Positions 7,607 through 15,330 of a stretch of DNA of 64,000 nt are shown here, in pieces. The position numbers and the translations under genes are program-made. The notes below the pieces were generated by a model. It was not told the DNA's origin, made no database searches, and saw nothing but the letters and a program-made list of their open reading frames with translations. Position 1 is the stretch's first letter; the number at the start of each line of letters is the position of its first letter. Source of the stretch: Rippkaea orientalis PCC 8801 (lineage in GTDB: Bacteria; Cyanobacteriota; Cyanobacteriia; Cyanobacteriales; Microcystaceae); the NCBI RefSeq assembly GCF_000021805.1, contig NC_011726.1, positions 806,001 through 870,000 of the forward strand, in the 5' to 3' direction.

Positions 7607-8794
7607 CTATAGCAACCCCTTTAAAGCAGCTATTAACTGTTCAACTTCTGCTGGCAGGGTAAAATAATGAATACAAGCCCGAATACAATCAGGATGATAA
7701 AGTTTTCTGAGTAAAAATCCTTCATTTTCTAATTGTTTAACTAACTGTTCATGGGATAAATTTGCCTGAACTTGAAAGGAAACTAACCCCGCTTCAGGGG
7801 GAGAATTTTTTAAACATTGTATCCCTTCTATTTCCGATAATCCTTGCCATAAATACTCACTTAATTGGCAAATTTGCTGATAACGGTTTTGCGTACAATT
7901 CCAATTTTTATGAACAGCTAAAGCTGCCCGTAATCCTTCATACTGGGGATAGGCTGAGGACGCTACTTCAAACTTTCTACCATCATTTTTCCAAGCAATG
8001 GGTTGTCCTTGATCATCAATGTCAATTCCACGCCATCCAATAAAGGTGGGATTGAGGAGGTGAAAGCTTTCAGGACGGATATAGACTCCCCCCACTCCCG
8101 CCGGTCCACAGAACCATTTATGACCCGTAAAAGCGTAAAAATCCACCCCTAAGCTGGTTAAATCCAGAGGTAATGATCCGGCGGATTGGGCTGCATCGAC
8201 TAAAATTGGAATAGGGTGATCTCGATAACCATGACAGACTTTAACGATTTCCCCTAAAGGTAATACCTGTCCGGTATTCCAGAGTAAATGACTGAGGATG
8301 ACTAAGCGGGTATTGGGGGTTAAAGCGTTTTCAATAACAGCCGTCGGGTTGCCTTGGTTTAAGGTGTCTAAAATAGGGCAAATATCAACTTTGACCCCAA
8401 AACGTCGGGCAACTTCTTGAACAATGGCGATGACCCCCGGATGTTCACAATCCGTCATTAAAATGCGATCGCCCTCTTGCCAATTTATTCCCCAAAGAAC
8501 AATATTACAGCCAATGGTCACATTTTCTGTCAACGTCATGGTATCAGGATCAACGTTAAATTCTTGAGCGAGATCTTGTCTTAGTAATGCTACCTTTTGT
8601 TGAATCCAACTGTTGACCCGTAGGGAAAAGGGACCCTGTTGTTGGAGAAATTTATGGGCATCAATAATGGCTTCTAAAGCTGAACGGGGTAGGGTTCCTT
8701 GTCCCCCAAAATTAAAATACACTTTATTAGCTAGTCCAGGAAATTCCTGACGTTGCTGTTCTAACCTAGAAGCGATCTCTTGAAAATTGATCAT
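7607..8794 (-). CDS. Aminotransferase class V, L-cysteine/cystine lyase (C-DES) type
   Basis: PLP-dependent fold-type I enzyme of the NifS/SufS superfamily. The PLP lysine is in FTGHKWFCGPAGVGG (about residue 224), preceded by LVDAAQSAG carrying the Asp that binds the pyridine nitrogen. The overall length (395) and the GPAGVGGVYIRPE segment resemble the cyanobacterial cystine C-S lyase C-DES, which releases a persulfide usable for Fe-S assembly, rather than a true desulfurase with its mobile Cys loop. It reads toward hemB on the same strand. Cysteine desulfurase or isopenicillin epimerase-like activity cannot be excluded. Confidence 0.8.
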   Translation of the reverse strand: MINFQEIASRLEQQRQEFPGLANKVYFNFGGQGTLPRSALEAIIDAHKFLQQQGPFSLRVNSWIQQKVALLRQDLAQEFNVDPDTMTLTENVTIGCNIVLWGINWQEGDRILMTDCEHPGVIAIVQEVARRFGVKVDICPILDTLNQGNPTAVIENALTPNTRLVILSHLLWNTGQVLPLGEIVKVCHGYRDHPIPILVDAAQSAGSLPLDLTSLGVDFYAFTGHKWFCGPAGVGGVYIRPESFHLLNPTFIGWRGIDIDDQGQPIAWKNDGRKFEVASSAYPQYEGLRAALAVHKNWNCTQNRYQQICQLSEYLWQGLSEIEGIQCLKNSPPEAGLVSFQVQANLSHEQLVKQLENEGFLLRKLYHPDCIRACIHYFTLPAEVEQLIAALKGLL

Positions 8795-8913
8795 TAGCTA
8801 CCCAATTGTGAAAGCTTGGCAAAATCTACCAGACAACAGAGATCAAGACGATTAACCTTAAAATGTCTTTATGACTTTCTGTGTCTATCTTTAAGCATAC
8901 AAGAAAAATCGCC

Positions 8914-8941
8914 TTAATCAATTTTTGAAAAATGGTATAAT
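8914..8941 (+). promoter_or_regulatory. Probable sigma-70 promoter for the VOC/methyltransferase pair
   Basis: TTAATC and TATAAT (8936-8941) are separated by 16 bases, about 100 bases before the start at 9044. A long imperfect hairpin (about 8946-9003, GGCCAGGA against TCCTGACC) follows in the leader. Confidence 0.45.
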
Positions 8942-9043
8942 CATAGGCCAGGACATAACAAGAAAAGCTGATATTTTGCTATATCTTGCCTTTTTCCTGA
9001 CCTATAGCCGTATCTTTGTCTTTGTTGTCTAAATTTGTTTTCT

Positions 9044-9622
9044 ATGACTATTTTTACAAATTCAACCTTTATTTCTGACTATATAGGCGCATTTTTGCCA
9101 ATTGATAGTCTTTTTTCGACTCAAGGCATTATGGTAATGCTTCTGGCTGCCTATGCCTTAGCGATGTGGATGTTTCTTACCAGTGCTCCGAAAGTTTACA
9201 CTATCATGGTATCGGAGTTAGAAGTCGCCCGACAATTTTACCAAGGGTTATTAGAGTTACCGGTGGCAGATGTTCCCCTCCATTATTATTACAATTATGA
9301 ACAAATAGGGACAGCCGGACTCGATCCTCTGTATATGTCTGCTACGTCTAACGCTACCGCAACCAGTAGTTCCGTAAGAGGATCAGACGGACTGTGGTAC
9401 CAACTGAAAAAGAATACCCAATTACATATCATTCCAGGGGCAAGTTATGGTCATAAAAACCGTCAACGTCATGTTTGTTTTGAGCATGATTGTTTAGAAG
9501 ATATTTTACTCCGGGTACAATCACGACGGTTAAAATATAAAGTCCGTCGCAATAAACCCTTAAATTTTTTGGTGAAAGATCTTGAAGAAAGAGTGATTGA
9601 ACTAGCCGAAGTTAACAATTAA
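9044..9622 (+). CDS. Membrane-anchored glyoxalase/VOC-like protein
   Basis: A 192-residue protein with one N-terminal membrane helix (about residues 31-48, MVMLLAAYALAMWMFL) followed by a soluble region that begins like a vicinal-oxygen-chelate domain (VYTIMVSELEVARQFYQGLLELPVAD). The later part (LHIIPGASYGHKNRQRHVCFEHD) fits the second beta-alpha-beta half. Classic metal ligands are only partly clear, so it may not be catalytic. ATG 9044 is preferred to a TTG at 9035. The methyltransferase gene starts 9 bases downstream, so the two are cotranscribed. Function unknown. Confidence 0.7.
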   Translation: MTIFTNSTFISDYIGAFLPIDSLFSTQGIMVMLLAAYALAMWMFLTSAPKVYTIMVSELEVARQFYQGLLELPVADVPLHYYYNYEQIGTAGLDPLYMSATSNATATSSSVRGSDGLWYQLKKNTQLHIIPGASYGHKNRQRHVCFEHDCLEDILLRVQSRRLKYKVRRNKPLNFLVKDLEERVIELAEVNN

Positions 9623-9631
9623 TTATTACTC

Positions 9632-10234
9632 ATGACAACCGATTTATTCAGCCAAAAGAAAACTTTTTTTGATCGATGGGCACCGAACTACGATTTTTTA
9701 TTGACAACAATATTTTATCAATCGGTTCACCGACGCTTATTGTCCTATGTCAGCTTACCTGAAGGGGCTAAAATTCTAGATTTAGGCTGTGGAACGGGTC
9801 GCCTTTTAGAGCGTTTAGCGTCTCAATTCCCTGATCTAACAGGGATAGGGTTAGACCTTTCTCCTGAAATGTTACGCCAAGCCCGCGAAAAAAATCAACA
9901 CCATCCTCGTTTAATTTATTGTCAGGGAAATGCGGAAGCTTTGCCCTTCGCCGATGGACAATTTGATGCCGTCTTTAATACGATTAGTTTTCTGCATTAT
10001 CCTAACCCGAATCAGGTGTTTTCGGAAGTCAGTCGAGTCTTAAATCAACAAGGTCAATTCTATTTAGCAGATTCTACCATTGGCTCCGTGCGTTCTATTC
10101 CTTTTTCTCCTGGGGGCATTCGTTTTTATAGTCCCCAACAACGAGAGGAATTTGGACAAGCAGTTGGCTTAAATTGCCTAGGACACTATCATTTATTAGG
10201 ACGGGTTCTTTTAAGTATTTTTAGTCATTCTTAA
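9632..10234 (+). CDS. Class I SAM-dependent methyltransferase
   Basis: A 200-residue Rossmann-fold methyltransferase of the UbiE/type-11 group. Motif I is ILDLGCGTGRLLERL (about residue 49), motif II region GIGLDLSPEMLRQA, motif post-II EALPFADGQFDAVFNTISFLHY, and motif III RVLNQQGQFYLAD. The N-terminus (FFDRWAPNYDFL) is that of UbiE-like small-molecule methyltransferases. The substrate cannot be deduced. It follows the VOC gene by 9 bases and precedes ndhN by 62 bases on the same strand. Confidence 0.85.
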   Translation: MTTDLFSQKKTFFDRWAPNYDFLLTTIFYQSVHRRLLSYVSLPEGAKILDLGCGTGRLLERLASQFPDLTGIGLDLSPEMLRQAREKNQHHPRLIYCQGNAEALPFADGQFDAVFNTISFLHYPNPNQVFSEVSRVLNQQGQFYLADSTIGSVRSIPFSPGGIRFYSPQQREEFGQAVGLNCLGHYHLLGRVLLSIFSHS

Positions 10235-10296
10235 AGATTGACCCCAAAAGCCAAGATTCAACTATAATCAGAACAGAAATTTTTTGTAAGAGTGAT

Positions 10297-10773
10297 ATGG
10301 CACTGCTAACCAACGGTAAAGGATTCATCCGTGCTCTAGAAAAATCAGGCTCATTGGCGGTCTATGCTCCCTTAGAAGGAGGATTTGAAGGACGCTATCA
10401 ACGACGTTTACGCACCAATGGCTATCATACCTTCTCCCTCACCGCCAGAGGACTCGGCGACGTGAGTGCCTATTTGATGGGGGTTCATGGAGTTCGTCCT
10501 CCCCACTTAGGCAAAAAAAACATCGGTCAAGAAGCAGCCGTCGGACCTGTCTATTTTGTCCCCCCCATTGCAGCCTATCAACTGGAAACCCTACCCCCCA
10601 AATCAAAAGGGTTGGTACTATGGATTCTTGAAGGCTTCATTCTGTCCCAAACCGAATTAGAATATCTGGCTAATTTACCGACGCTTGAACCTCGACTCAA
10701 AGTTGTCATCGAACTTGGTGGAGAACGTTATTTTTCTTGGAAACCTTTACCAGAAGTTATCAAAGTTGCTTAG
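10297..10773 (+). CDS. ndhN: NAD(P)H-quinone oxidoreductase subunit N (NdhN)
   Basis: Oxygenic-photosynthesis-specific subunit of the NDH-1 complex, which takes electrons from ferredoxin to plastoquinone in thylakoids and serves cyclic flow, respiration and CO2 uptake. The whole 158-residue chain follows the family: MALLTNGKGFIRALEKSG at the start, GGFEGRYQRRLR, ARGLGDVSAYL, VHGVRPPHLGKKNIG, and YQLETLPPKSKGLVLWILEG. No signal or membrane segment is present, in line with its peripheral place in the hydrophilic arm. It probably has its own promoter in the short gap after the methyltransferase gene. Confidence 0.96.
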   Translation: MALLTNGKGFIRALEKSGSLAVYAPLEGGFEGRYQRRLRTNGYHTFSLTARGLGDVSAYLMGVHGVRPPHLGKKNIGQEAAVGPVYFVPPIAAYQLETLPPKSKGLVLWILEGFILSQTELEYLANLPTLEPRLKVVIELGGERYFSWKPLPEVIKVA

Positions 10774-10868
10774 GTGTCGGCCAAGGAAAAGAAAATTATT
10801 TCTTTGGCCTTGACAATGATCAGTCGGTGTTGTTAACCTAGTTAAAGTGAATAAATTCGCAAATAACT

Positions 10869-10939
10869 GCGGGTGTAGTTTAGTGGTAAAACCTTAGCCT
10901 TCCAAGCTAATGATAGGGGTTCGATTCCCCTCACCCGCT
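10869..10939 (+). tRNA. tRNA-Gly (anticodon TCC)
   Basis: A complete cloverleaf: acceptor GCGGGTG pairs with CACCCGC, D-arm GTTTAGTGGTAAAAC, anticodon stem TTAGC/GCTAA with loop CTTCCAA (anticodon TCC, reading GGA and GGG), T-arm AGGGG-TTCGATT-CCCCT, discriminator T. CCA is not encoded. It stands alone in the 333-base gap between ndhN and the convergent VOC gene; the rest of that gap shows nothing else I can name. Confidence 0.96.
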
Positions 10940-11106
10940 TAATAGTTTCTGTATAGTCCCTAATTATTTGTCATCGGTAACGAATTAATAAAGAAATAGT
11001 TTAGCAACATCATTGTGTTAAGACGACAAATAATTAGTAACTGTAAAATGGTTTCATAGGGACAAAAAGTAGCGAATCTTTAGATGGTGCAGCTCCCAAC
11101 AGACAT

Positions 11107-11553
11107 TTAATTTTGTGGATCACAGCGAATTTCTAACATAAACCCATCAGGATCATAAAAATAAATACCCCGACCGGTTGGACGACTCACTGGACCATGA
11201 TCGATAATAACGTCATTTTGTTTTAACACTTCAACCGCGTGATCAAATAACTCAGGAGCAATATCAAAGGCTAAATGATTGGCGCGAGTAAATTGATATT
11301 TTGGGTCAGCATTAGGAGGTAATAAATCGGGTTCTGAAAATAAATCTAAAATCACCCCATCAGGAGTCATAAAATTAGCGACTTTTCCTTGTTCAACTAA
11401 ACTTTTTAAGGTACTGGGAATTTCTTCTCCTGTTAACTCATGGAGTCCCAAAATTTGTCCATAGAAATAGCGTGAAGCAGCCATATCTTTAACATTTAAG
11501 GCAAAATGATGAACCTTGCGTAAATTGCCTAAAACCAGTCCTACAGTTTCCAT
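11107..11553 (-). CDS. VOC-family (glyoxalase/bleomycin-resistance-like) protein
   Basis: A 148-residue vicinal oxygen chelate protein. The two halves are seen: VHHFALNVKDMAASRYFYGQILGLHEL and RANHLAFDIAPELFDHAVEVL, ending with RGIYFYDPDGFMLEIRCDP. Likely metal ligands are the His in HHFAL, the His in NHLAFD and the Glu in LEIR. This suggests a dioxygenase or lyase on a small molecule, not specified further. I set the start at METVG (11553): the extra upstream 19 codons run into a dispersed palindrome and a heptamer repeat and look non-native. Confidence 0.8.
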   Translation of the reverse strand: METVGLVLGNLRKVHHFALNVKDMAASRYFYGQILGLHELTGEEIPSTLKSLVEQGKVANFMTPDGVILDLFSEPDLLPPNADPKYQFTRANHLAFDIAPELFDHAVEVLKQNDVIIDHGPVSRPTGRGIYFYDPDGFMLEIRCDPQN

Positions 11554-11577
11554 GATAGTTAATAGTTGATAGTTAAC
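11554..11577. repeat. Heptanucleotide tandem repeat (ATAGTTA type)
   Basis: About three 7-base units (ATAGTTA, ATAGTTG, ATAGTTA) directly before the VOC gene start. It belongs to the short tandemly repeated repetitive (STRR) class known from cyanobacteria; a related run is at 11637-11660. Confidence 0.6.
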
Positions 11578-11601
11578 TAGGTGATTACAAATATAACGTA
11601 G

Positions 11602-11618
11602 GGTGGGCAATGCCCACC
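11602..11618. repeat. Dispersed palindrome GGTGGGCAATGCCCACC, copy 2
   Basis: Perfect 8-1-8 inverted repeat identical to the copy in znuC, here upstream of the VOC gene. Confidence 0.85.
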
Positions 11619-11714
11619 TTCCTTACTCAATGATAAATTAACTATTCACTGTTGACTGATAGCTCGAAATAATGAGAATTGTAGAGGAGTAATCGAAACT
11701 AAAAAAAATTAGGG

Positions 11715-12164
11715 TTAATCAACGGGAAATTCACCCCCAATACCAATTCCTGTATTGAAGATTTGAGCATCATGTAGAGTCAAAGCAACCATAGAAGCCC
11801 CAGTCACATCAGCATCATAAATCATCGCTTGAGTAAAATTAACCCCATCGAGATTACTATCATTAAGACTCGCATTAGTGACTAAAGCAGAGGTTAAGTT
11901 TGCTCCGGCTAAATTGGCTCCTGTTAAATCAGCCCCTTCTAGGTTCGCTTCAGTGAGATTAGCCCCTTTTAGGTTAGCATTCCTTAAATCAGCCCCGATT
12001 AAATGGGCTGTCCTCAAATCAGCCCCCGACAAATCACATCCAGCGCACTCCCTAGTATTGAGTAATTGTTCAACATGGGTAGGGTTAGCTGCTTTAGCTG
12101 AAGTCCCCAATAACAACGGAGTTAATAGCGTCACAATAGCGATAATTTGGCGTTGCCCGATCAT
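11715..12164 (-). CDS. Secreted pentapeptide-repeat protein
   Basis: A 149-residue protein with a signal peptide (cleavage about ATSAKA-AN, residues 20-26) and then about 14 A(D/N)Lxx units (GADLRTAHLIGADLRNANLKGANL and so on), which fold as a right-handed quadrilateral beta-helix. The segment LLNTRECAGCDLSGADL before the repeats, with a Cys pair, is common to many cyanobacterial periplasmic or lumenal pentapeptide proteins. Role unknown; such proteins are thought to be scaffolds. It stands alone, opposite to the DprA-like gene. Confidence 0.88.
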   Translation of the reverse strand: MIGQRQIIAIVTLLTPLLLGTSAKAANPTHVEQLLNTRECAGCDLSGADLRTAHLIGADLRNANLKGANLTEANLEGADLTGANLAGANLTSALVTNASLNDSNLDGVNFTQAMIYDADVTGASMVALTLHDAQIFNTGIGIGGEFPVD

Positions 12165-12357
12165 GGTACTTAACTCCTCATCTCAACTGTAAAAATTCTA
12201 GAAGATTTTATTTCATAAGACGCGATTATTTAAGGATTCGTTCCGTTCTTCTGACTAACAGCGCAATTCTGTCTCAAAAAATTTAATAAACAAATGAGAC
12301 AAATTCGCGGGGATTTGCTAGAATAACAAGCGGTCATTCAGCGTATAGAGAGAATCT

Positions 12358-12861
12358 TTGAGTCAAGCAATAGAGATTCCCAATTTAGATATCTTGGCGC
12401 AAGAGCTAGCCGCTATCCAACAAACGGGTTCCAAACGGATCGCCCTCTTAGGTTCGCGCCACGTTCCTATCACTCATCAGCAATTGATTGAAATGATGAG
12501 TTATGCCCTAGTTTTAGGGGGTAATCGTCTTATGACTTCTGGAGCCACTGGAACCAATGCAGCAGCCATTAAAGGGGCAATGCGGGCTGATCCCAATCTA
12601 TTAACGGTGATTTTACCCCAAAGCCTAGAACGTCAGCCCAGAGAGTCTAGAGAGCAACTACAGCAGGTTGTTCATTTGGTGGAAAACCCCGAAAATGACT
12701 CTCTTTCCCTAGGAGAAGCCAGTGCGCTGTGTAACCGCGAAATTATCTCTCGCTGTCAGCAGTTGATTTGTTTTGCTTTTCATGATAGTCATACCCTTCT
12801 ACAAACCTGTGCTGAAGCAGAGGAACAACGTAAGCTAGTCACGTTATTCTACTTTGATTAA
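12358..12861 (+). CDS. DprA-like Rossmann-fold protein
   Basis: A 167-residue protein whose core (TSGATGTNAAAIKGAMRAD, about residues 60-78) resembles the SGGARGID-AAH nucleotide-binding loop of DprA/Smf and of the LOG family, followed by LLTVILPQSLERQ. It lacks the flanking domains of full DprA. Cyanobacteria often carry this short single-domain form, usually named DNA recombination-mediator protein A. The start codon is TTG at 12358; no ATG fits the conserved N-terminus. A dispersed palindrome begins six bases after the stop and may end transcription. A role in DNA uptake or recombination is inference. Confidence 0.7.
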   Translation: MSQAIEIPNLDILAQELAAIQQTGSKRIALLGSRHVPITHQQLIEMMSYALVLGGNRLMTSGATGTNAAAIKGAMRADPNLLTVILPQSLERQPRESREQLQQVVHLVENPENDSLSLGEASALCNREIISRCQQLICFAFHDSHTLLQTCAEAEEQRKLVTLFYFD

Positions 12862-12866
12862 CATTT

Positions 12867-12895
12867 GTACGGGCTTAAGATTATTAAGCCCCTAC
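12867..12895. repeat. GTACGGGCTTAA palindrome, copy 1
   Basis: GTACGGGCTTAA and TTAAGCCCCTAC face each other across five bases (one mismatch). It relates to the perfect palindrome at 13877. Position right after a stop codon would suit a transcription terminator. Confidence 0.7.
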
Positions 12896-12922
12896 TGACT
12901 GACTTGGTGACTTCGTTAATAA

Positions 12923-13735
12923 TTACTCTAGTAATTCCGTTTGGTCGATTTCCACCGCTTTTTTGAAGGCTAGGGGTTTTTTCTCTAATTCCGGTAGGGC
13001 AATTAACTCCCGTTGCCGTTCTTTAACCGTCTTAGGCATTAACATCGGTAACGCTTCTGGCTGTTCGATCCAACAATTAGCCACAGGTAAAGTATGTTCA
13101 AGATCTTCTAGTAATCTGGGAATAATCATCACCGCGTGGAGTTCTCCGATCTTTTCAGCTTCTTGGATACCCGCTTCAATGGCTACAGCAACATTAGCTA
13201 CCGAACCGCGAATAATCGCCGTACACAGTCCATCCCCAATAATTTCATAGGAGGCTAACTGGACATCCGCCGACTTTAACATCGCATCGGCTGCCCCCAC
13301 CATCGCCGGAAAGCCCCTTGTTTCTAGGAGTCCGATGGATCGGTTACTCAGACGACTATAGCCTTGTTTTTGTTGGGCGAGTTCCACCAACCGACTACCG
13401 ATGGGAAAAATAGCCTCTAAATTGGGCATTGGTCGAGGAATTACCAGTTTAGAGATTAATTGTCCGAACTGTTCGGCGGTTTTCGCCCCTTCTTCCACGG
13501 CTAACCGAACATTGGCCACTTTTCCCCTCACCACCGCCGTACAGTGACCGCTACCGATTTTTTCATACCCCACCAAGGTCACATCAGAGGATTTAAGCAT
13601 CATATCGGCTGTCCCCACGATCGCCGGAAAACTATGGGTTGAGACGAGTCCTAATGCACTATCACTGGGGAGGCGAGATGATTTCATATCGGGTTGGGTG
13701 GCTCGTCGTTGGCTTGAAGCTGCTAGTCTAGTCAT
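12923..13735 (-). CDS. ccmO: Carboxysome shell protein CcmO (two BMC domains)
   Basis: Structural protein of the beta-carboxysome shell. Two bacterial microcompartment domains are in tandem: SALGLVSTHSFPAIVGTADMMLKSSDV (about residues 26-52) and RSIGLLETRGFPAMVGAADAMLKSADV (about 132-158), each continuing with G(D/S)GxCTAxxRGxVANV and ending in a (P)R-type pore-edge segment. The 270-residue length and basic, low-complexity ends match CcmO rather than single-domain CcmK. It lies alone, outside a ccmKLMN cluster, and diverges from raf1, placing two CO2-fixation assembly genes on one 221-base intergenic region. Confidence 0.94.
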   Translation of the reverse strand: MTRLAASSQRRATQPDMKSSRLPSDSALGLVSTHSFPAIVGTADMMLKSSDVTLVGYEKIGSGHCTAVVRGKVANVRLAVEEGAKTAEQFGQLISKLVIPRPMPNLEAIFPIGSRLVELAQQKQGYSRLSNRSIGLLETRGFPAMVGAADAMLKSADVQLASYEIIGDGLCTAIIRGSVANVAVAIEAGIQEAEKIGELHAVMIIPRLLEDLEHTLPVANCWIEQPEALPMLMPKTVKERQRELIALPELEKKPLAFKKAVEIDQTELLE

Positions 13736-13876
13736 TTAATATAATTCATCCCCTGATAATAGCCTATTGCTTTCATAGACTACTTCGATTTACGATCTAG
13801 TGTATCGCGTTATCATTAATCGTTGCTTAAGATTGCTAAAGAGTTTGATAATTTTTAGTAATATTAGTGATGACTC

Positions 13877-13905
13877 GTACGGGCTTAACAATGTTAAGCC
13901 CGTAC
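13877..13905. repeat. GTACGGGCTTAACA palindrome, copy 2
   Basis: A perfect 14-1-14 inverted repeat in the gap between ccmO and raf1, 52 bases before the raf1 start. Related copies are at 12867 and 20869. Confidence 0.85.
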
Positions 13906-13956
13906 AGCAGTTAAGACTTTCTCCCCATCCCCCATCCCCTCCTCTCTTCAACCAAT

Positions 13957-15021
13957 ATGAACGAACACCCCCAACTGTCTCCCGAACAAGCTAACCAATT
14001 ACTGCGATCGCTCCTTGAAAAACAGGGATCTTGGGTAGACTGGGGTCAGGCCTGTTATCAGCTACAACAGGCAGGATACAACGGACAGAGCATTTTTGAA
14101 CAGACGGGGTTTCAGTCGAGTCAGCAAAATTTAATTATTGTGGCATCGCAGGTTTACGAGAGTTTGGTCAATACAGGGGTTGCTGAGGAAGTTTTAAGCT
14201 ATTATCGCGGTCCTAAAAGTGATGTTCTCTACGAACTTCGCATCCTCAACCAAGACCAACGGGCGATCGTTGCGGAGTTAGCGAAGGAAAAAACCCTCGA
14301 AGCAACGGAAGCCAAGGAGGTAGCCAAAACCTTTCAAGCATTTAACCGTCTGTCTCAAGTCCCTGAAGCGTTTACGAACCATCCTGGGGATGCCATGGCC
14401 CATCAGTGTTGGAAACAGGCTAGACAAAAGAAGGATCTGCAAGATCGCACCCGTTTAATCGCTAAAGGGCTGAAATTTGCCCATTCTGCTACGGCGCGAT
14501 CGGCCATTGAAAAACTCCTCATGGATTTTACCGTGGTTCCTGCCCGCAGTGCCCCGTTATTGCCCCTCTATCGCCTGGAACAAGAGTCGGATATCTCCCG
14601 CATCATTGCGGTGGTGGGAAGCCTTCCTTTAAGCCAAAATGATCTAAATAGGGTGGAAAATTTAGTGGGAGTAGACCCCTTTAATGTGGTGTCCTATTCG
14701 GGAACAGGATCATTGGTTTCTCTTCCAGGGTGGCAAGCCATTCTTAAAGCGGATGATCCCGTTGCCATTTTGTGTTCAAGCGATCGCCTTCCCAAGTCTA
14801 TCCCCGGTCCCACAGAAACGGTGTTAGTCGTTGTTGATCGTAGCCTTCAAAACTGGGATGTTAATAGTTATTTTTTGGTTGAAGAAAACGAGGAATTAAT
14901 GTTTAAATGGTTTGAGGAAGATCCTAATACAACTTTATTGGGTCAAATTATTATTGTGGTGCGTCCTAAAAAGATTTTTGATGAAAATAATATCCTTGAA
15001 CCCTGGCAAATGGATGATTAA
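13957..15021 (+). CDS. raf1: RuBisCO accumulation factor 1 (Raf1)
   Basis: Assembly chaperone that binds RbcL dimers after GroEL folding and brings them together into the octamer core. The 354 residues show the family order: N-terminal helical domain (QLLRSLLEKQGSWVDWGQACYQLQ, then YYRGPKSDVLYELRIL), linker with helix, and C-terminal beta dimerisation domain (LPLYRLEQESDISRIIAVVGSLPL, GWQAILKADDPVAILCSSDRLP). The ATG at 13957 fits the usual MNEHPQLSPEQA-like start. It diverges from ccmO, which makes joint control of shell and RuBisCO assembly plausible. Confidence 0.94.
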   Translation: MNEHPQLSPEQANQLLRSLLEKQGSWVDWGQACYQLQQAGYNGQSIFEQTGFQSSQQNLIIVASQVYESLVNTGVAEEVLSYYRGPKSDVLYELRILNQDQRAIVAELAKEKTLEATEAKEVAKTFQAFNRLSQVPEAFTNHPGDAMAHQCWKQARQKKDLQDRTRLIAKGLKFAHSATARSAIEKLLMDFTVVPARSAPLLPLYRLEQESDISRIIAVVGSLPLSQNDLNRVENLVGVDPFNVVSYSGTGSLVSLPGWQAILKADDPVAILCSSDRLPKSIPGPTETVLVVVDRSLQNWDVNSYFLVEENEELMFKWFEEDPNTTLLGQIIIVVRPKKIFDENNILEPWQMDD

Positions 15022-15031
15022 GTTATATTAT

Positions 15032-15148
15032 CTAAATTGATTTTTCTTGGAGAACTTCAAGGGATAATTCTATTGCCTCGTGAATATTGGCGATTACTTC
15101 TTCTTTAGTTTTTCCTTGGTTAATACGAGATAGTATTAAAACCCTAAA
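15032..15148 (-). pseudogene. HicB-type antitoxin fragment
   Basis: The minus strand encodes a stopless stretch ending at 15032 that reads RINQGKTKEEVIANIHEAIE, the C-terminal half of the HicB core (normally ...SQGKTxEEAxENIxEAIELYLE). An in-frame stop lies just before it (15149-15151) and no start codon is present, so only about 38 residues survive. No hicA is adjacent. It is a relic of a type II toxin-antitoxin locus in the raf1-nadA gap. Confidence 0.65.
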
Positions 15149-15168
15149 TTATTTGAAAACTTCGATCA

Positions 15169-15200
15169 GTTTTTAAAAACTAGACTTGGTTTTTAAAACC
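15169..15200. repeat. Paired GTTTTTAAAAAC element, copy 1
   Basis: GTTTTTAAAAAC (15169) is followed after exactly eight bases by GTTTTTAAAACC (15189), a 20-base period. The same design occurs at 17379 and 20792. It lies 131 bases before the nadA start. Confidence 0.75.
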
Positions 15201-15330
15201 TAAAATAAGAACGCTGAACCCTTTTAACGCATTTCAATGATCGGGGAAGCTAAGTTATGCTATGCTAGAAAAGTTTGTTATAATAGTTATGGTAAAAACA
15301 ACTATAATTTTTTAGGAGTCAAATCCCCCT

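Noticed and set aside
10778-10809. Hairpin GGCCAA...TTGGCC after ndhN as a terminator
   Set aside because: A stem can form but no T run follows; not strong enough to list.
13800-13994. ORF in the ccmO-raf1 gap
   Set aside because: GTG start, runs over the perfect palindrome and into raf1 in another frame.
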